Origin: Erythrobacter sanguineus
GTDB lineage: Bacteria > Pseudomonadota > Alphaproteobacteria > Sphingomonadales > Sphingomonadaceae
Direction: 5' to 3'
Assembly (NCBI RefSeq): GCF_900143235.1
Contig: NZ_FRDF01000011.1
Coordinates: 62,001 to 126,000 of the forward strand
Length of the DNA: 64,000 bases
The notes beneath the pieces were generated by a model. That model saw only the letters and a program-made list of their open reading frames with translations, was not told the DNA's origin and searched no databases. The translations under genes were made by a program, and so were the position numbers. Below are positions 55,289 to 63,955 of this stretch, one piece after another. Each line of letters starts with the position of its first letter. The stretch's first letter is position 1.

Positions 55289-55341
55289 ACCCTCGACCGG
55301 CTTCAGCTTCGCGCCGTGATTCCCATGCGCGCGAAATCGCC

Positions 55342-56136
55342 TTAGCCCAGCGGCCTGCTTGACTGGAAGAACAGCGCCTGGCTGATCGCGGCGCGCACGC
55401 TTGCTTCCTGAAACGGCTTGGTGACCAGATAGGTCGGCTCGGGCCGGTCGCCGGTCAGCAGACGTTCGGGATAGGCGGTGATGAAGATCACCGGCACGCT
55501 GCCCAGCGCAAGAATATCATCCACCGCATCAAGCCCCGATGAACCATCGGCGAGCTGGATGTCGGCCAGCACCAGCCCCGGCATCTGCGCCTCCACCACT
55601 TCGCGCGCCTGATTGCGGGTGGCAGCGGTGCCGCAGATGGTGTGGCCAAGCCCGCCGACGACATCTTCCAGCTGCATCGCGATCAGCGGTTCATCCTCGA
55701 TGATCAGCACCGAGGTTTTCTGCTCGCGCTCGATCTCGGCGACCGCTTCGTTGACCAGCGCCTCGACCTCGGCAAGGTCGCGATCAAGGATGGCGGCGGC
55801 TTCAGCCATGGTGAAATCTTCCAGTGTGGTCAGCAGCAAGGCCTGTCGGCCCGGCGGAGTGATCGTGCCAAGCCGGTCTTGTGCTCCCGCCTCGTGTTCG
55901 TTGGCGCTGCCGCCCGCGGCCACGCTTTCCGGCTGCGCGCTTGCCCAGATCTTGCTGAAGACGCGGTAGAGCGGCACCCGCCCGCCTTCGAGCGAGGCCC
56001 CCAGCGCCGGATCGGCCAACACCGCCTCGAGCATGGCCCGCACCAAGGCATCGCCCGCGTTCTGCGATCCGGTCAACGCCCTGGCATAGCGCCTGAGATA
56101 GGGCAGATGGGCGGCGATCTGGTTGGCAAGGGACAT
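55342..56136 (-). CDS. phyR: general stress response regulator PhyR
   Basis: 264 residues. The N-terminal half is a sigma-like decoy (ANQIAAHLPYLRRYARALTG, TMAEAAAILDRDLAEVEALV) that binds NepR. The C-terminal receiver domain has the acidic pair in SVLIIEDEPLIAMQ, the phospho-Asp in LVLADIQLADGSSG, Thr/Ser position in VIFITAYPE and Lys in YLVTKPFQE. Phosphorylation frees the decoy to capture NepR and releases EcfG. Start ATG 56136 (MSLANQIAAHL) is preferred over ATG 56166 by domain start and GGAG spacing. An EcfG-like promoter lies 50 bases upstream. Confidence 0.95.
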   Translation of the reverse strand: MSLANQIAAHLPYLRRYARALTGSQNAGDALVRAMLEAVLADPALGASLEGGRVPLYRVFSKIWASAQPESVAAGGSANEHEAGAQDRLGTITPPGRQALLLTTLEDFTMAEAAAILDRDLAEVEALVNEAVAEIEREQKTSVLIIEDEPLIAMQLEDVVGGLGHTICGTAATRNQAREVVEAQMPGLVLADIQLADGSSGLDAVDDILALGSVPVIFITAYPERLLTGDRPEPTYLVTKPFQEASVRAAISQALFFQSSRPLG

Positions 56137-56185
56137 TGGTTGGGCTCCGCTTTGTGGAGGACGCATAAGGGGTTCGCGCGGGTTA

Positions 56186-56210
56186 AGCGATTCGCGATGG
56201 TAACGGTTCC
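56186..56210 (-). promoter_or_regulatory. EcfG-like promoter of phyR
   Basis: On the minus strand GGAAC (56210-56206), 16 bases, then CGCT (56189-56186), one mismatch from CGTT. It lies 50 bases before phyR, so phyR is probably under positive feedback by EcfG. Confidence 0.75.
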
Positions 56211-56311
56211 GCCCGCACCCGTCGCCTGCCTGTGGCAGCTGGTCGCTGGAGAATGGGCGATGATCGGCGCGGCATTCGCGGGGGCGGCCTGAAAAAATAA
56301 TTTGCGCCCCG

Positions 56312-56336
56312 GGAACCGGATTTCAAGAGGTGCATT
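56312..56336 (+). promoter_or_regulatory. EcfG-like promoter of the candidate small RNA
   Basis: Plus strand GGAAC (56312-56316), 16 bases, CATT (56333-56336), one mismatch from CGTT. No gene starts downstream on this strand, but a hairpin and a strong terminator follow within 100 bases. Confidence 0.65.
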
Positions 56337-56342
56337 TTCCCT

Positions 56343-56431
56343 TAGTCACCGCCGATACCCCCCTCCCGTCCAAGCGGCTGGTGATACGATCCCGAAAGGC
56401 CTCCACTCTCCTGAGTGGAGGCCTTTTTTTT
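56343..56431 (+). ncRNA. candidate EcfG-dependent small RNA with C-rich loop (GsrN-like design)
   Basis: About 89 nt between an EcfG-like promoter and a strong terminator. The 5' part folds as TCACC-GCCG (56346-56354) pairing with CGGC-T-GGTGA (56375-56384) with one bulged T, exposing a 20-base loop that contains CCCCCCTCCCGTCC, complementary to Shine-Dalgarno sequences. The 3' part is the hairpin AGGCCTCCACTC / GAGTGGAGGCCT with loop TCCT, followed by eight T's. No open frame with coding character lies on this strand. The design resembles the stress-regulated sRNA GsrN of Caulobacter, which uses a C-rich loop to pair with mRNA. I saw no sequence identity and could not test conservation. Confidence 0.6.
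56397..56431 (+). terminator. strong intrinsic terminator
   Basis: A perfect 12-bp stem (56397-56408 with 56413-56424), a 4-base loop and eight T's on the plus strand. On the minus strand it is followed only by TTTCG, so it is best read as the end of the plus-strand small RNA, although it may also stop the leftward YghO-like gene transcript. Confidence 0.9.
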
Positions 56432-56446
56432 CTCAGGGGCCGGGGA

Positions 56447-57622
56447 TCAGGCGAGCGCCCTTTCGTAGATCGCATATTCACGATTGATGCTGCTCTGGAT
56501 CGTGTCGGCGATCGCGAGCATCCCCTGATTATCTTCGAGCACCCATCCAAGTTCGCCGCGGGTGGACTGAAACTTCCCCTTGGCGTGCTGCCGGATTTCC
56601 TCGATCATCATGAAGGCGAGCTGGCTCGCAAGCCGGCTGTTATGCAGTTCCTTCAGCACGCCCATCAGCGGCACCCGCATTCCGGCGCCCTTCGGGTGTC
56701 TGAGCCAGCGCAGCATGGTGATCCAGCCGAAGGGAAACAGCTTGCCCCTGATCCGGGCCAGCGCATCATTCACGTCGGGGAAGGTGAGCATGAAGGCCAC
56801 CGGACGGCCATCGACCTCGGCGATCATGTTGAGTTCTTCGTGGATGATCGGACGCAGTTTCTTGCCCGCATAAGCCACTTCCTCCGGGGTGAAGGGGACG
56901 AAACCCCAGTTGTCCGACCAGGCATCATTCAGGATCGCCAGAATGATCGCGACCTCATCATCCCAGCGGCTCTTGTCGACCCGGCGGATGGTGATGCGCG
57001 CATTCTTGTGACCCGATTGCACGATGCGCTGGATCAGCGGCGCAAATGGGCGGGTGATATCCAGATCATAGGTGTAGAGCGTCTTGGCACGAGCATATCC
57101 GGCGGCCTCGATCCAGCCGGCATAATGCGCCGGATGGTGGCCCATCATGATCATCGGCGGATGGTCCTGTCCGCGCACCAGCAGTCCGGGTTCCTCCCAG
57201 ATCGACAGCGAGATCGGGCCAAGCACACGGGTCATGCCTTCGCCTGCCAGCCATGCTTCGGCGCTGGCGAGCAATGCGGTCGCGACGCCCGCATCCTCGG
57301 CATCGAAATAGCCGAAGAACCCGGTGCCGGGCCCAAAGCCCTGATCAGCGGGCATGGCGAGCGCGAGTTCATCAATATGCGCAGAAATCCGCCCGACTGG
57401 CTGGCCGCGCCGATGGGCGATGAACAATTGTACCCGCCCATGGCCGAAGAACGGGTTCTTGTCAGGATCGATCAGTTCGAGCTGCTCTGAGCGGATCTGC
57501 GGCACCCAGTTTTCCAGCCGTGCGGAAAAGGCGCGGCCCAGATCGACGAACGCGGCCCGCCCGCGCTTGTCGGTGACCGGCTCGATGCTTATGTCAGCCA
57601 CTGTGGTGATTGCATCTGACAC
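56447..57622 (-). CDS. YghO-like GNAT-fold acyltransferase family protein
   Basis: 391 residues. The central part has a GNAT-like pattern: GRISAHIDELALAMPADQG, GFFGYFDAEDAGVATALL, MTRVLGPISLSIWEEPGLLV and PPMIMMGHHPAHYAGWI, which I recall as the YghO/putative acyltransferase family. The C-terminal half ends with SSINREYAIYERALA. Its substrate is not established from sequence; amino or lipid acylation is possible. It is divergent from the fatty-acid desaturase gene, which hints at lipid work. The intrinsic terminator at 56397-56431 lies just past its stop. Confidence 0.65.
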   Translation of the reverse strand: MSDAITTVADISIEPVTDKRGRAAFVDLGRAFSARLENWVPQIRSEQLELIDPDKNPFFGHGRVQLFIAHRRGQPVGRISAHIDELALAMPADQGFGPGTGFFGYFDAEDAGVATALLASAEAWLAGEGMTRVLGPISLSIWEEPGLLVRGQDHPPMIMMGHHPAHYAGWIEAAGYARAKTLYTYDLDITRPFAPLIQRIVQSGHKNARITIRRVDKSRWDDEVAIILAILNDAWSDNWGFVPFTPEEVAYAGKKLRPIIHEELNMIAEVDGRPVAFMLTFPDVNDALARIRGKLFPFGWITMLRWLRHPKGAGMRVPLMGVLKELHNSRLASQLAFMMIEEIRQHAKGKFQSTRGELGWVLEDNQGMLAIADTIQSSINREYAIYERALA

Positions 57623-57766
57623 GCAGATATCCCCGTATTTGCTTTAGCTCAAAGCGTCTGTGTCGCGCTCGCGCAATTGACGCAAGGCTATCGATCACAC
57701 TCACCGACAGGACAAGTTTGGCTTGCCCCCCGATTTCGAGTAGGGCGGCCACAGGAATTGCCAGAA

Positions 57767-58855
57767 ATGACCATGCACCAGACCCTTGAACCTGCCCGTC
57801 CCGATGCGCTTGTGCGGGCGACCCGCGTCCAGTTCATGGCCGAGGACGACAAGGCAATGCTGCGCGCCGCGCGCGATCTGACCAAGGGTCTGGGCGAAGC
57901 AAAGCCGGGTTTCTACTGGCCCGACATGCTGATGTCTGCGGGCCTGGGCTATGCCGGGATCGCGGTGACGATCCTGTCCGGGAATCTCGCGGTGCAGATC
58001 GCCGCCGGGCTGGTCGCCGCGCTGGCGCTGTATCGCGCGCTGATGTTCATTCATGAGCTTACGCATATCCACCGCGACGCGCTGCCCGGTTTTCGCACCG
58101 GCTGGAACCTGCTCGTCGGCATCCCGCTGCTCACCCCGAGCTTCATGTATGAAGGCGTTCACACCATCCACCACAAGCGCACGCAATATGGCACGCTGGA
58201 AGATCCCGAATACCTGCCGCTGGCGCTGATGAAACCGTGGAGCCTGCCGCTGTTTGTTCTGATCGCACTGCTGGCCCCGGTCGCGCTGATCGTGCGGGCG
58301 GCGGTGCTCGTACCGCTGGGGGCGCTGATCCCGGCGCTGCGCAAGTTCACGTGGGAACGGTTTTCGGCGCTCTCGATCAACCCCGAATTCCGCCGTCGCC
58401 CGCCCGAAGGTGATTTCATCGGGCGCGTGCGCTGGCAGGAGGCCGGGGTGTTCGTGTGGTCGTGGGCACTGATCGGCAGCATCTTCGTGATCGGCTGGCA
58501 GCCGCTTGCGATTGCGCTTGCCGTGCTGTCCTTGACCGCCGTGCTCAACCAGCTGCGGACGCTTGTGGCGCACCTGTGGGAGAACGAGGGCGAGCCGATG
58601 ACAGTGACCGCGCAGTTCCTTGATTCGGTCAACGTGCCGCCGCCGGGCCTTGCGGCAGAGATCTGGGCGCCGGTCGGCCTGCGTTATCACGCGCTGCACC
58701 ATCTGATGCCCTCGATGCCCTATCACGACCTGCCCGAAGCCCACCGGAGGCTGGCGCGTGAGCTTGGGACGGGTTCGACCTATGACGGCGCGAACCATCC
58801 GGGCATGCTGGTGCTGGTGGGCCGGATTGCCAGGAGCACGATGGGGCGGCGCTGA
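57767..58855 (+). CDS. membrane fatty acid desaturase family protein
   Basis: 362 residues with several membrane helices. The three histidine boxes of di-iron desaturases/hydroxylases are intact: HELTHIH, HTIHHKRT, and RYHALHHLMP. Start ATG 57767 (MTMHQTLEP) fits the first helix and is preceded by CAGGAATTG, a weak ribosome site. It introduces a double bond or hydroxyl into an acyl chain or related lipid. It is divergent from the YghO-like gene. Confidence 0.9.
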   Translation: MTMHQTLEPARPDALVRATRVQFMAEDDKAMLRAARDLTKGLGEAKPGFYWPDMLMSAGLGYAGIAVTILSGNLAVQIAAGLVAALALYRALMFIHELTHIHRDALPGFRTGWNLLVGIPLLTPSFMYEGVHTIHHKRTQYGTLEDPEYLPLALMKPWSLPLFVLIALLAPVALIVRAAVLVPLGALIPALRKFTWERFSALSINPEFRRRPPEGDFIGRVRWQEAGVFVWSWALIGSIFVIGWQPLAIALAVLSLTAVLNQLRTLVAHLWENEGEPMTVTAQFLDSVNVPPPGLAAEIWAPVGLRYHALHHLMPSMPYHDLPEAHRRLARELGTGSTYDGANHPGMLVLVGRIARSTMGRR

Positions 58856-58940
58856 TTTTCGATCGCGCTGACGCGTGATCCGGACGTCCCGCCCCGCCTC
58901 CTCACCCGGCCACCGACAGGTGACCCGCAAGTCATCAGCT

Positions 58941-59459
58941 TCAATCCAGAAAACAGATCATCGCGCAGCGGCGATCCACCGGAAGACCATCCTCCGCCTC
59001 GTTGGTCAGTTCTGCGGCAAGCCGCGGGTGCGCGTCGAGCGCGGTGACCTCTTCAAACCCGAGCCGGGCGTAGAACGGGCCGTTCCACGCCACATCGCGA
59101 AAGGTGGTGAGGGTGATCGCGCGAAAGCCGCTGTTTCTGGCATCGATCTGCGCTGCGCGCACCAAGCCCGCCCCGATCCCGCGTCGCTGGAAGGCGGGCG
59201 CCACGTCCATCTCCCAGATATGCAGTTCGCGCCGGAAGGGTTCGGCCACCAGAAACCCCGCCATCGCCTCGCCAACATGGGAGACGAGACAGTGGCCCTT
59301 GCGGATCAGCCGGGCGAAGTCTGCTTCGGTGCGGGTGCGGGTGACATCAAGTCCCGCCAGAGCCGGATCAGCTGCAAAGGCGCTGGCTGCGGCACGCTCG
59401 ATCGCGGGCATCGCCGCGGCATCGGCAGGCCGCGCCAGACGGAGCGACCAGCTGCTCAT
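58941..59459 (-). CDS. GNAT family N-acetyltransferase
   Basis: 172 residues with the GNAT fold: LRLARPADAAAMPAIERAA at the start and the acetyl-CoA loop in APAFQRRGIGAGLVRAAQI, then FRAITLTTFRDVAWNGPFYA and RLGFEEV. The start overlaps the lptG stop as ATGA, so it is co-translated with the LPS export genes, which may be chance. The acceptor (amine or protein) is unknown. Confidence 0.88.
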   Translation of the reverse strand: MSSWSLRLARPADAAAMPAIERAAASAFAADPALAGLDVTRTRTEADFARLIRKGHCLVSHVGEAMAGFLVAEPFRRELHIWEMDVAPAFQRRGIGAGLVRAAQIDARNSGFRAITLTTFRDVAWNGPFYARLGFEEVTALDAHPRLAAELTNEAEDGLPVDRRCAMICFLD

Positions 59460-60565
59460 TCTTCCGTCCGGATCAGCACTGTCTCGCCCAGCAACAGGAA
59501 CAGGAAGAACGGCGCCCATGCCGCAAGGAACGGCGGATAGCCGCCGAAGCTGCCCATCGCCAGCGCGGCATTATCGACCACGAAATAGGCAAAGCCCAGC
59601 GCCATGCCGATGATCGCGCGCACGAACAGCTGGCCCGAACGCGCAAGGCCGAAGGCGGCGACCGAACCCAGCAAGGGCATCAGCAGCGCCGACAGCGGCC
59701 CTGACAGCCGGTGCCACCACTTGGCACGCATTTCCTCGGTGCGGCGGCCCGCCACCTCGAACGCGTCGATCGTCTCCGCCAGTTCCCAGAAGCTCAGCGC
59801 ATCCGGATCGATCGATTGCAGGTCGATCCGTGCGGGGCTGAGCGTTTCTCCCACCACCATCACTGGCAGATCTGTGGTGGTGGCCGAAGCAACATCGAAG
59901 CGTACCGGGTTTTCCAGCCGCCAGCCGGGTGCGGCAAAGGTGGCGCGCTCGGCTCGCACCTGTTCGCGGATAATCCCGCCCGGAGCCCGGTCGTACCAGC
60001 TGACATTCGTCAGCACGATATCCTTGCCTTGGCCGGTCAGCGTTCCGGCCGAGAGGATATTGCGCCCGTCGGTGAGATAGACATTGAAACGCACGCCCCC
60101 CGCCTCGCCGACCAGATCCGGGATCGGGCCATACTCCGCCGCTTCCCACGCCTTGAGCGTCGCATTGGCGCGGGTGACGATCCGTTCGTTGAATGCAAAG
60201 CTGACCAGTGCCACCAGACCAGCGGTCAGCAGCAGCGGGGCAAGCACCTGATGCGCCGAAAGCCCTGCCGCCTTCATCGCCACGACCTCGCTGTTCTGGT
60301 TGAGGGTGACAAGCGTGATCAGGGTCGCCAGCAGCACCGAATAGGGCAGGAAACGCGATGCCAGCTGGGGCGTTCGCAAGCTGGCATATTCGAGAATTTC
60401 GGCCTGACCGTTGCCGGGAGCGGCAAGAATATCGCCCGTCGCAGCCAGCAGGTCGAGCGCCAGCAGCACCAGCACCAGCATGATCAACACCGCAAGGATG
60501 CGCGCCACGAACATTTTCGCAAGGTACAGCGTCAGCGTGCGCGACGGGAAGAAATCGAGCTGCAT
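59456..60565 (-). CDS. lptG: LPS export permease LptG
   Basis: 369 residues with six membrane helices and a large periplasmic beta-jellyroll. Typical start TLTLYLAKMFVARILAVLIM, coupling segment LATLITLVTLNQNSEVVAMK, FNERIVTRANATLKAWE and the end FGGYPPFLAAWAPFFLFLLL. With LptF and LptB it extracts LPS from the inner membrane. It follows lptF by a 6-base gap. Confidence 0.95.
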   Translation of the reverse strand: MQLDFFPSRTLTLYLAKMFVARILAVLIMLVLVLLALDLLAATGDILAAPGNGQAEILEYASLRTPQLASRFLPYSVLLATLITLVTLNQNSEVVAMKAAGLSAHQVLAPLLLTAGLVALVSFAFNERIVTRANATLKAWEAAEYGPIPDLVGEAGGVRFNVYLTDGRNILSAGTLTGQGKDIVLTNVSWYDRAPGGIIREQVRAERATFAAPGWRLENPVRFDVASATTTDLPVMVVGETLSPARIDLQSIDPDALSFWELAETIDAFEVAGRRTEEMRAKWWHRLSGPLSALLMPLLGSVAAFGLARSGQLFVRAIIGMALGFAYFVVDNAALAMGSFGGYPPFLAAWAPFFLFLLLGETVLIRTEE

Positions 60566-60571
60566 CGCCGC

Positions 60572-61822
60572 TTACTCCGCCGCCGCAAGATCGGGCGGGG
60601 CAGGATGGCCGCGCGGGCGCCGGCGCCTGAACAGTTTGGCCACCCGTTTCGACAGCTTGGCAAAGGCGGTCTCCAGCGCACCGATCGCCTGCCCGCCCGG
60701 CACATAGGCGACCCGGTAATACATCCAAATGATCAGCGCGGCGAAGATCACAAATGGCACCCACAGCGCGAGGATCGGATCAAGCCGGCCCAGCGCGGCA
60801 ACATCCTCCCCGTACTGGTTGATCTTGTGATAGGCGACCACCATCACGATCGACACGAACACGCCCAGTGCGCTGGTCGATCGCTTGGGCGGGATCGCCA
60901 GTGCCACCGCAAGCAGCGGCATCAGCAACATCATCACGATTTCGACCAGCCGGAAATTGAAGCTGGCAACGCTCGCATCGCGTTCGCGCGGGGCGCTCTT
61001 GCCGCTCCAGCCGATGCTGAGCAGTTCGGGCAGGATATATTCGCGGGTGGCATCGCCGCGGGCGCGGAATTGTTCGATTGCAGGCAGATCGATCGGCAGA
61101 TCATGGCGGCTGAAGCTGAGCACGCGCGGGGTGTTGCCGCCCCCCTCCTTCGTGCCAGTATCCTGGATTATCGTGCCTTCGGTCAGGCGCAGGATGATCG
61201 TGTCGGGATTGTCGCGCGTGGCAAGGAATGCCCCCTCGCGCGCGCTAATGGACAGCACCTGACCCTTGGGGTTGGCGACCCGCGCGAAGATGCCGATCAG
61301 CCGGCGGCCCTCATCCTCGCTCTCCTCGATCCGCAAGGCCATGCGATCAGCAAGGGTGGTGAACTCCCCGACCTTGATCGACGCGCCGAGTGCGCCGGAA
61401 CGCAGTTCATATTCCATCTGCTCGTAATAATAGCGGCTGACAGGCTGGATATAGAACACCAGCGCGACATTGACCGCCACCAGCACCAGCGCGATTCCAT
61501 AGGGGACGCGCAGCAGCCGGTTATAGGAAAGACCGACCGCGCGCATGGTATCGAGTTCGCTCGACGTGGCGAGCTTGCGGAAGGCGAGCAGCACGCCAAG
61601 CAGCAGGCCGAGCGGGATCGCGAGGCTGGCATATTCCGGGATCAGCGCGCCCAGCATCTTGAACACCACCGCGACCGGCCCGCCTTCGACCGCGACAAAA
61701 TCGAACAGCCGCAGCATCTTGTCGAGCATCAGCAACGAAGCCGCGAGCGCGAACACCCCCAGCATCGGCACGAATACCAGCCTGAAGATGTAGCGATCGA
61801 TGCTGGGTAGAAAATTGAGCAC
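60572..61822 (-). CDS. lptF: LPS export permease LptF
   Basis: 416 residues. The family start IDRYIFRLVFVPMLGVFALA, LAFRKLATSSELDTMRAVGL (coupling helix to LptB), six membrane helices and a periplasmic domain are present. A basic C-terminal tail (LSKRVAKLFRRRRPRGHPAP) extends past the last helix. First gene of lptF-lptG-GNAT on the minus strand. Confidence 0.95.
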   Translation of the reverse strand: MLNFLPSIDRYIFRLVFVPMLGVFALAASLLMLDKMLRLFDFVAVEGGPVAVVFKMLGALIPEYASLAIPLGLLLGVLLAFRKLATSSELDTMRAVGLSYNRLLRVPYGIALVLVAVNVALVFYIQPVSRYYYEQMEYELRSGALGASIKVGEFTTLADRMALRIEESEDEGRRLIGIFARVANPKGQVLSISAREGAFLATRDNPDTIILRLTEGTIIQDTGTKEGGGNTPRVLSFSRHDLPIDLPAIEQFRARGDATREYILPELLSIGWSGKSAPRERDASVASFNFRLVEIVMMLLMPLLAVALAIPPKRSTSALGVFVSIVMVVAYHKINQYGEDVAALGRLDPILALWVPFVIFAALIIWMYYRVAYVPGGQAIGALETAFAKLSKRVAKLFRRRRPRGHPAPPDLAAAE

Positions 61823-61923
61823 CTGATATTCCGCCTGATCCGCGTCCCGCAGGTGCCCTAGCGCCCAAAGCCGCCTGCGTCATGCCCCAATTGGATGATG
61901 CCGCGTCGACCGCGGGCGGGCGT

Positions 61924-62433
61924 TCACCAGAAGCGGCTGCCGGGTATGCCCTTGAACGGCCCGGCTTCGTGCTGGCTGATCCAGCCGCCATAAAACCCGC
62001 CCGGCTGCGGCGTGACCTGCTTGCCGTCGACCTCGGCCTGATCGAACGGGGCGGCATAGAAGGCGATGTGGCCCGCGATTCCGGCAAAGGCCGGGGTGGG
62101 TGCGGGATAGCACCAGCCTGCCGCCGCGATCCGTTCATCGCCGATGATCACGTCCCAATAGGCCGCCTGCCCTTTCCATTCGCACAGAGACCGGGCCGGA
62201 TTGGGCCGCAGATATTCCATCGCGATGTCGGTTTGGGGAAGATAGTAGGTCGGCGGGTGGCTCGTTTCGAGCGTGCGCCACGCAGTGTGGCTGTCAGCCA
62301 GCATCACACCCTTGTGAATGATGCGGATATGGCGCGCGGTCGGCGCAGCAATGGCCGGGCGCGGGTAGTCCCACACGCTTTCCTGACCCTCACGCACGGG
62401 ATCGGGCCGGGGATGATGCGGCTGGCGGGTCAC
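61924..62433 (-). CDS. DUF427 domain protein
   Basis: 169 residues of the DUF427 family: ESVWDYPRPAIAAPTARHIR, PPTYYLPQTDIAMEYLRPN, CEWKGQAAYWDVIIGDE and YGGWISQHEAGPFKGIPG. The fold is a small beta-barrel with no proven activity. It lies ten bases after clpS on the same strand. Confidence 0.9.
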   Translation of the reverse strand: MTRQPHHPRPDPVREGQESVWDYPRPAIAAPTARHIRIIHKGVMLADSHTAWRTLETSHPPTYYLPQTDIAMEYLRPNPARSLCEWKGQAAYWDVIIGDERIAAAGWCYPAPTPAFAGIAGHIAFYAAPFDQAEVDGKQVTPQPGGFYGGWISQHEAGPFKGIPGSRFW

Positions 62434-62443
62434 GCCGGGATGA

Positions 62444-62854
62444 TCACGCCTTTTCCAGCGTGCATTGCAGCGGGTGCTGGTTCTGCTGGGCGAAATCCAT
62501 CACCTGATTGACCTTGGTCTCGGCCACTTCATAGGTGAAGATGCCGCACACGCCCACGCCGCGCTGGTGGACGTGGAGCATTACTCTGGTCGCCTGCTCC
62601 AGATCCATTCCGAAAAACCGCTTCAGGACCAGCACCACGAATTCCATCGGGGTGTAGTCATCATTGAGCATTAGAACCTTGTACTGGCTTGGTTTTTTGG
62701 GCTTTGCCTGAGTCTTGGTGGCGATGCCGACCTGCCCGCCGCCCGATCCGCCTTCGTCCTGGCCGCCGTCCTCGTCACTTGCGCGCACGGCTTCGGCGAG
62801 CGGCAGTGGCAGCTCGGCAGTGGCGGCGATGGCAGGAACGGTATGGTTTGGCAT
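62444..62854 (-). CDS. clpS: ATP-dependent Clp protease adaptor ClpS
   Basis: 136 residues. The ClpS core is [20 protein letters not shown] with the N-degron pocket residues Asp-Asp-Tyr-Thr-Pro-Met, then [19 protein letters not shown]. It delivers proteins with destabilising N-termini to ClpA/ClpP. An N-terminal extension of about 50 residues (Gly-rich, [14 protein letters not shown]) is longer than in enterobacteria. No clpA is adjacent. Confidence 0.96.
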   Translation of the reverse strand: MPNHTVPAIAATAELPLPLAEAVRASDEDGGQDEGGSGGGQVGIATKTQAKPKKPSQYKVLMLNDDYTPMEFVVLVLKRFFGMDLEQATRVMLHVHQRGVGVCGIFTYEVAETKVNQVMDFAQQNQHPLQCTLEKA

Positions 62855-62923
62855 GAGCCCCCATTATGGGATTCTCAGGCCGGTGTGCAAGCGCTTGGTT
62901 TGCAGCGCGCATCCTGCGGGGCA

Positions 62924-62960
62924 AAGAAAAGGCCCGAGCAGACCTTGGTCTGCTCGGGCC
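62924..62960 (-). terminator. Rho-independent terminator after the phasin gene
   Basis: A 12-bp stem GGCCCGAGCAGA / TCTGCTCGGGCC with a 6-base loop; on the minus strand it is followed by TTTTCTTT. It lies 70 bases after the phasin stop. Confidence 0.85.
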
Positions 62961-63032
62961 GGCGCCTTTCGGCGCGCTTTCGTGAACCGGGTTTGGGAGA
63001 GAGAGGAGAGGCCCGGTTCAGAAACTTTTCGC

Positions 63033-63878
63033 TTACGCGGCCTTCGAGATCTTCTCGGCGGCGACGCTGACGCGGTTCGAAATCGGGGCGAAAGCATCAT
63101 TATAGAGCTTCACCCAGGCTTCGGTGCGCTTGGAACCGAACGAGACCACAGCATCGAAGTTGCGACGGGCGATTTCGCCCTGCAGCTGCATCAGTTCGGT
63201 CGGCGACTTGATCGCGGCGACCTTCTTGGCGTCTTCCGTCACGGTCTCGATCACGGACTTGCCGGTTTCAAGATCGCTGCGCACGATGTCCTGCGCGCCG
63301 GCGAAGAAGATCTTGCCGCTTTCGACGACAGCTTCGACGTTGGCCTTGCTGAATTCACCGGCTTCGCCAGCCAGTTCGGCGGTCTTGGCATAGGCGGTGG
63401 TGGCAGCGGTCTTGGTGCGGGTCTGGACGTCTGCCAGCATTTCCTTGGCGGTGGCGGTGATGTCGGTGTTCTTGGCGGTGGCCATAATGGTATCCTTGAG
63501 CTTGATGACGGGATTGATGGCAGGAGCGGCGGGGGCCTTGGCGGCCTTCTTCACCGGTGCCGGCTTCTTGGGCGCGGCGGTCTTCTTGACGGCGACCGTC
63601 TTTGCCGGAGTCTTTTTGACAGCGGGCTTCTTCACCGCGACCTTCCTGGTTGCGGGCTTCTTCGCTGCGGGTTTGGCAACCGGCTTCTTGGGCGCGGCAG
63701 CCTTGCTTGCGGGCGTGGTTGCCGAAAGAGCCTTGGGCGCAGCCTTTTCGGCCTTGGGCGCATCGGCGAGCTTGGCGGATGCTTCGGCATAAGCCTTTTC
63801 GGCAGCCGCATCGATCTTTGCGACGACCGGCTTCGGGGCGTTCTTGGCTTCGACAGCAGTGTTTTCAACTTCGGACAT
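63033..63878 (-). CDS. phasin family protein with histone-H1-like Lys/Ala/Pro tail
   Basis: 281 residues. The C-terminal half (from about 130: ATAKEMLADVQTRTKTAATT, FSKANVEAVVESGKIFFAGA, IARRNFDAVVSFGSKRTEAW) is a phasin domain that coats polyhydroxyalkanoate granules. The N-terminal half is Lys/Ala/Pro-rich with repeats such as VAKPAAKKPATRKVAVKKPA, like histone H1 or AlgP, and could bind DNA or other anions. Start ATG 63878 follows AGCGAGGT. An internal ATG (MATAKNTDI, about residue 132) could start a short form. Two PhaR-like sites lie just upstream. Confidence 0.88.
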   Translation of the reverse strand: MSEVENTAVEAKNAPKPVVAKIDAAAEKAYAEASAKLADAPKAEKAAPKALSATTPASKAAAPKKPVAKPAAKKPATRKVAVKKPAVKKTPAKTVAVKKTAAPKKPAPVKKAAKAPAAPAINPVIKLKDTIMATAKNTDITATAKEMLADVQTRTKTAATTAYAKTAELAGEAGEFSKANVEAVVESGKIFFAGAQDIVRSDLETGKSVIETVTEDAKKVAAIKSPTELMQLQGEIARRNFDAVVSFGSKRTEAWVKLYNDAFAPISNRVSVAAEKISKAA

Positions 63879-63893
63879 GACGACCTCGCTTCA

Positions 63894-63955
63894 TGTTGCA
63901 CTGCACAAAATAAGGCGTGCGGCTGCGAAGTCAACCCTTTTTGTGCAGCGCACAA
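63894..63955. promoter_or_regulatory. two PhaR-like sites upstream of the phasin gene
   Basis: TGTTGCACTGCACAAAA (63894-63910) and, in opposite orientation, TTTTTGTGCAGCGCACAA (63938-63955) share the TTG-x-CTGCACAAAA core. PhaR, the repressor of phasin genes, binds TGC-rich palindromic sites of this type in alphaproteobacteria. The position, within 80 bases of the start, fits repression relieved by PHA granules. Confidence 0.65.

Noticed and set aside
56330..57490. Long open frame on the plus strand across the YghO-like gene
   Set aside because: It is antisense to a gene with family signatures, reads low-complexity Arg/His-rich protein and contains the terminator; the small RNA is the better explanation for the left end.
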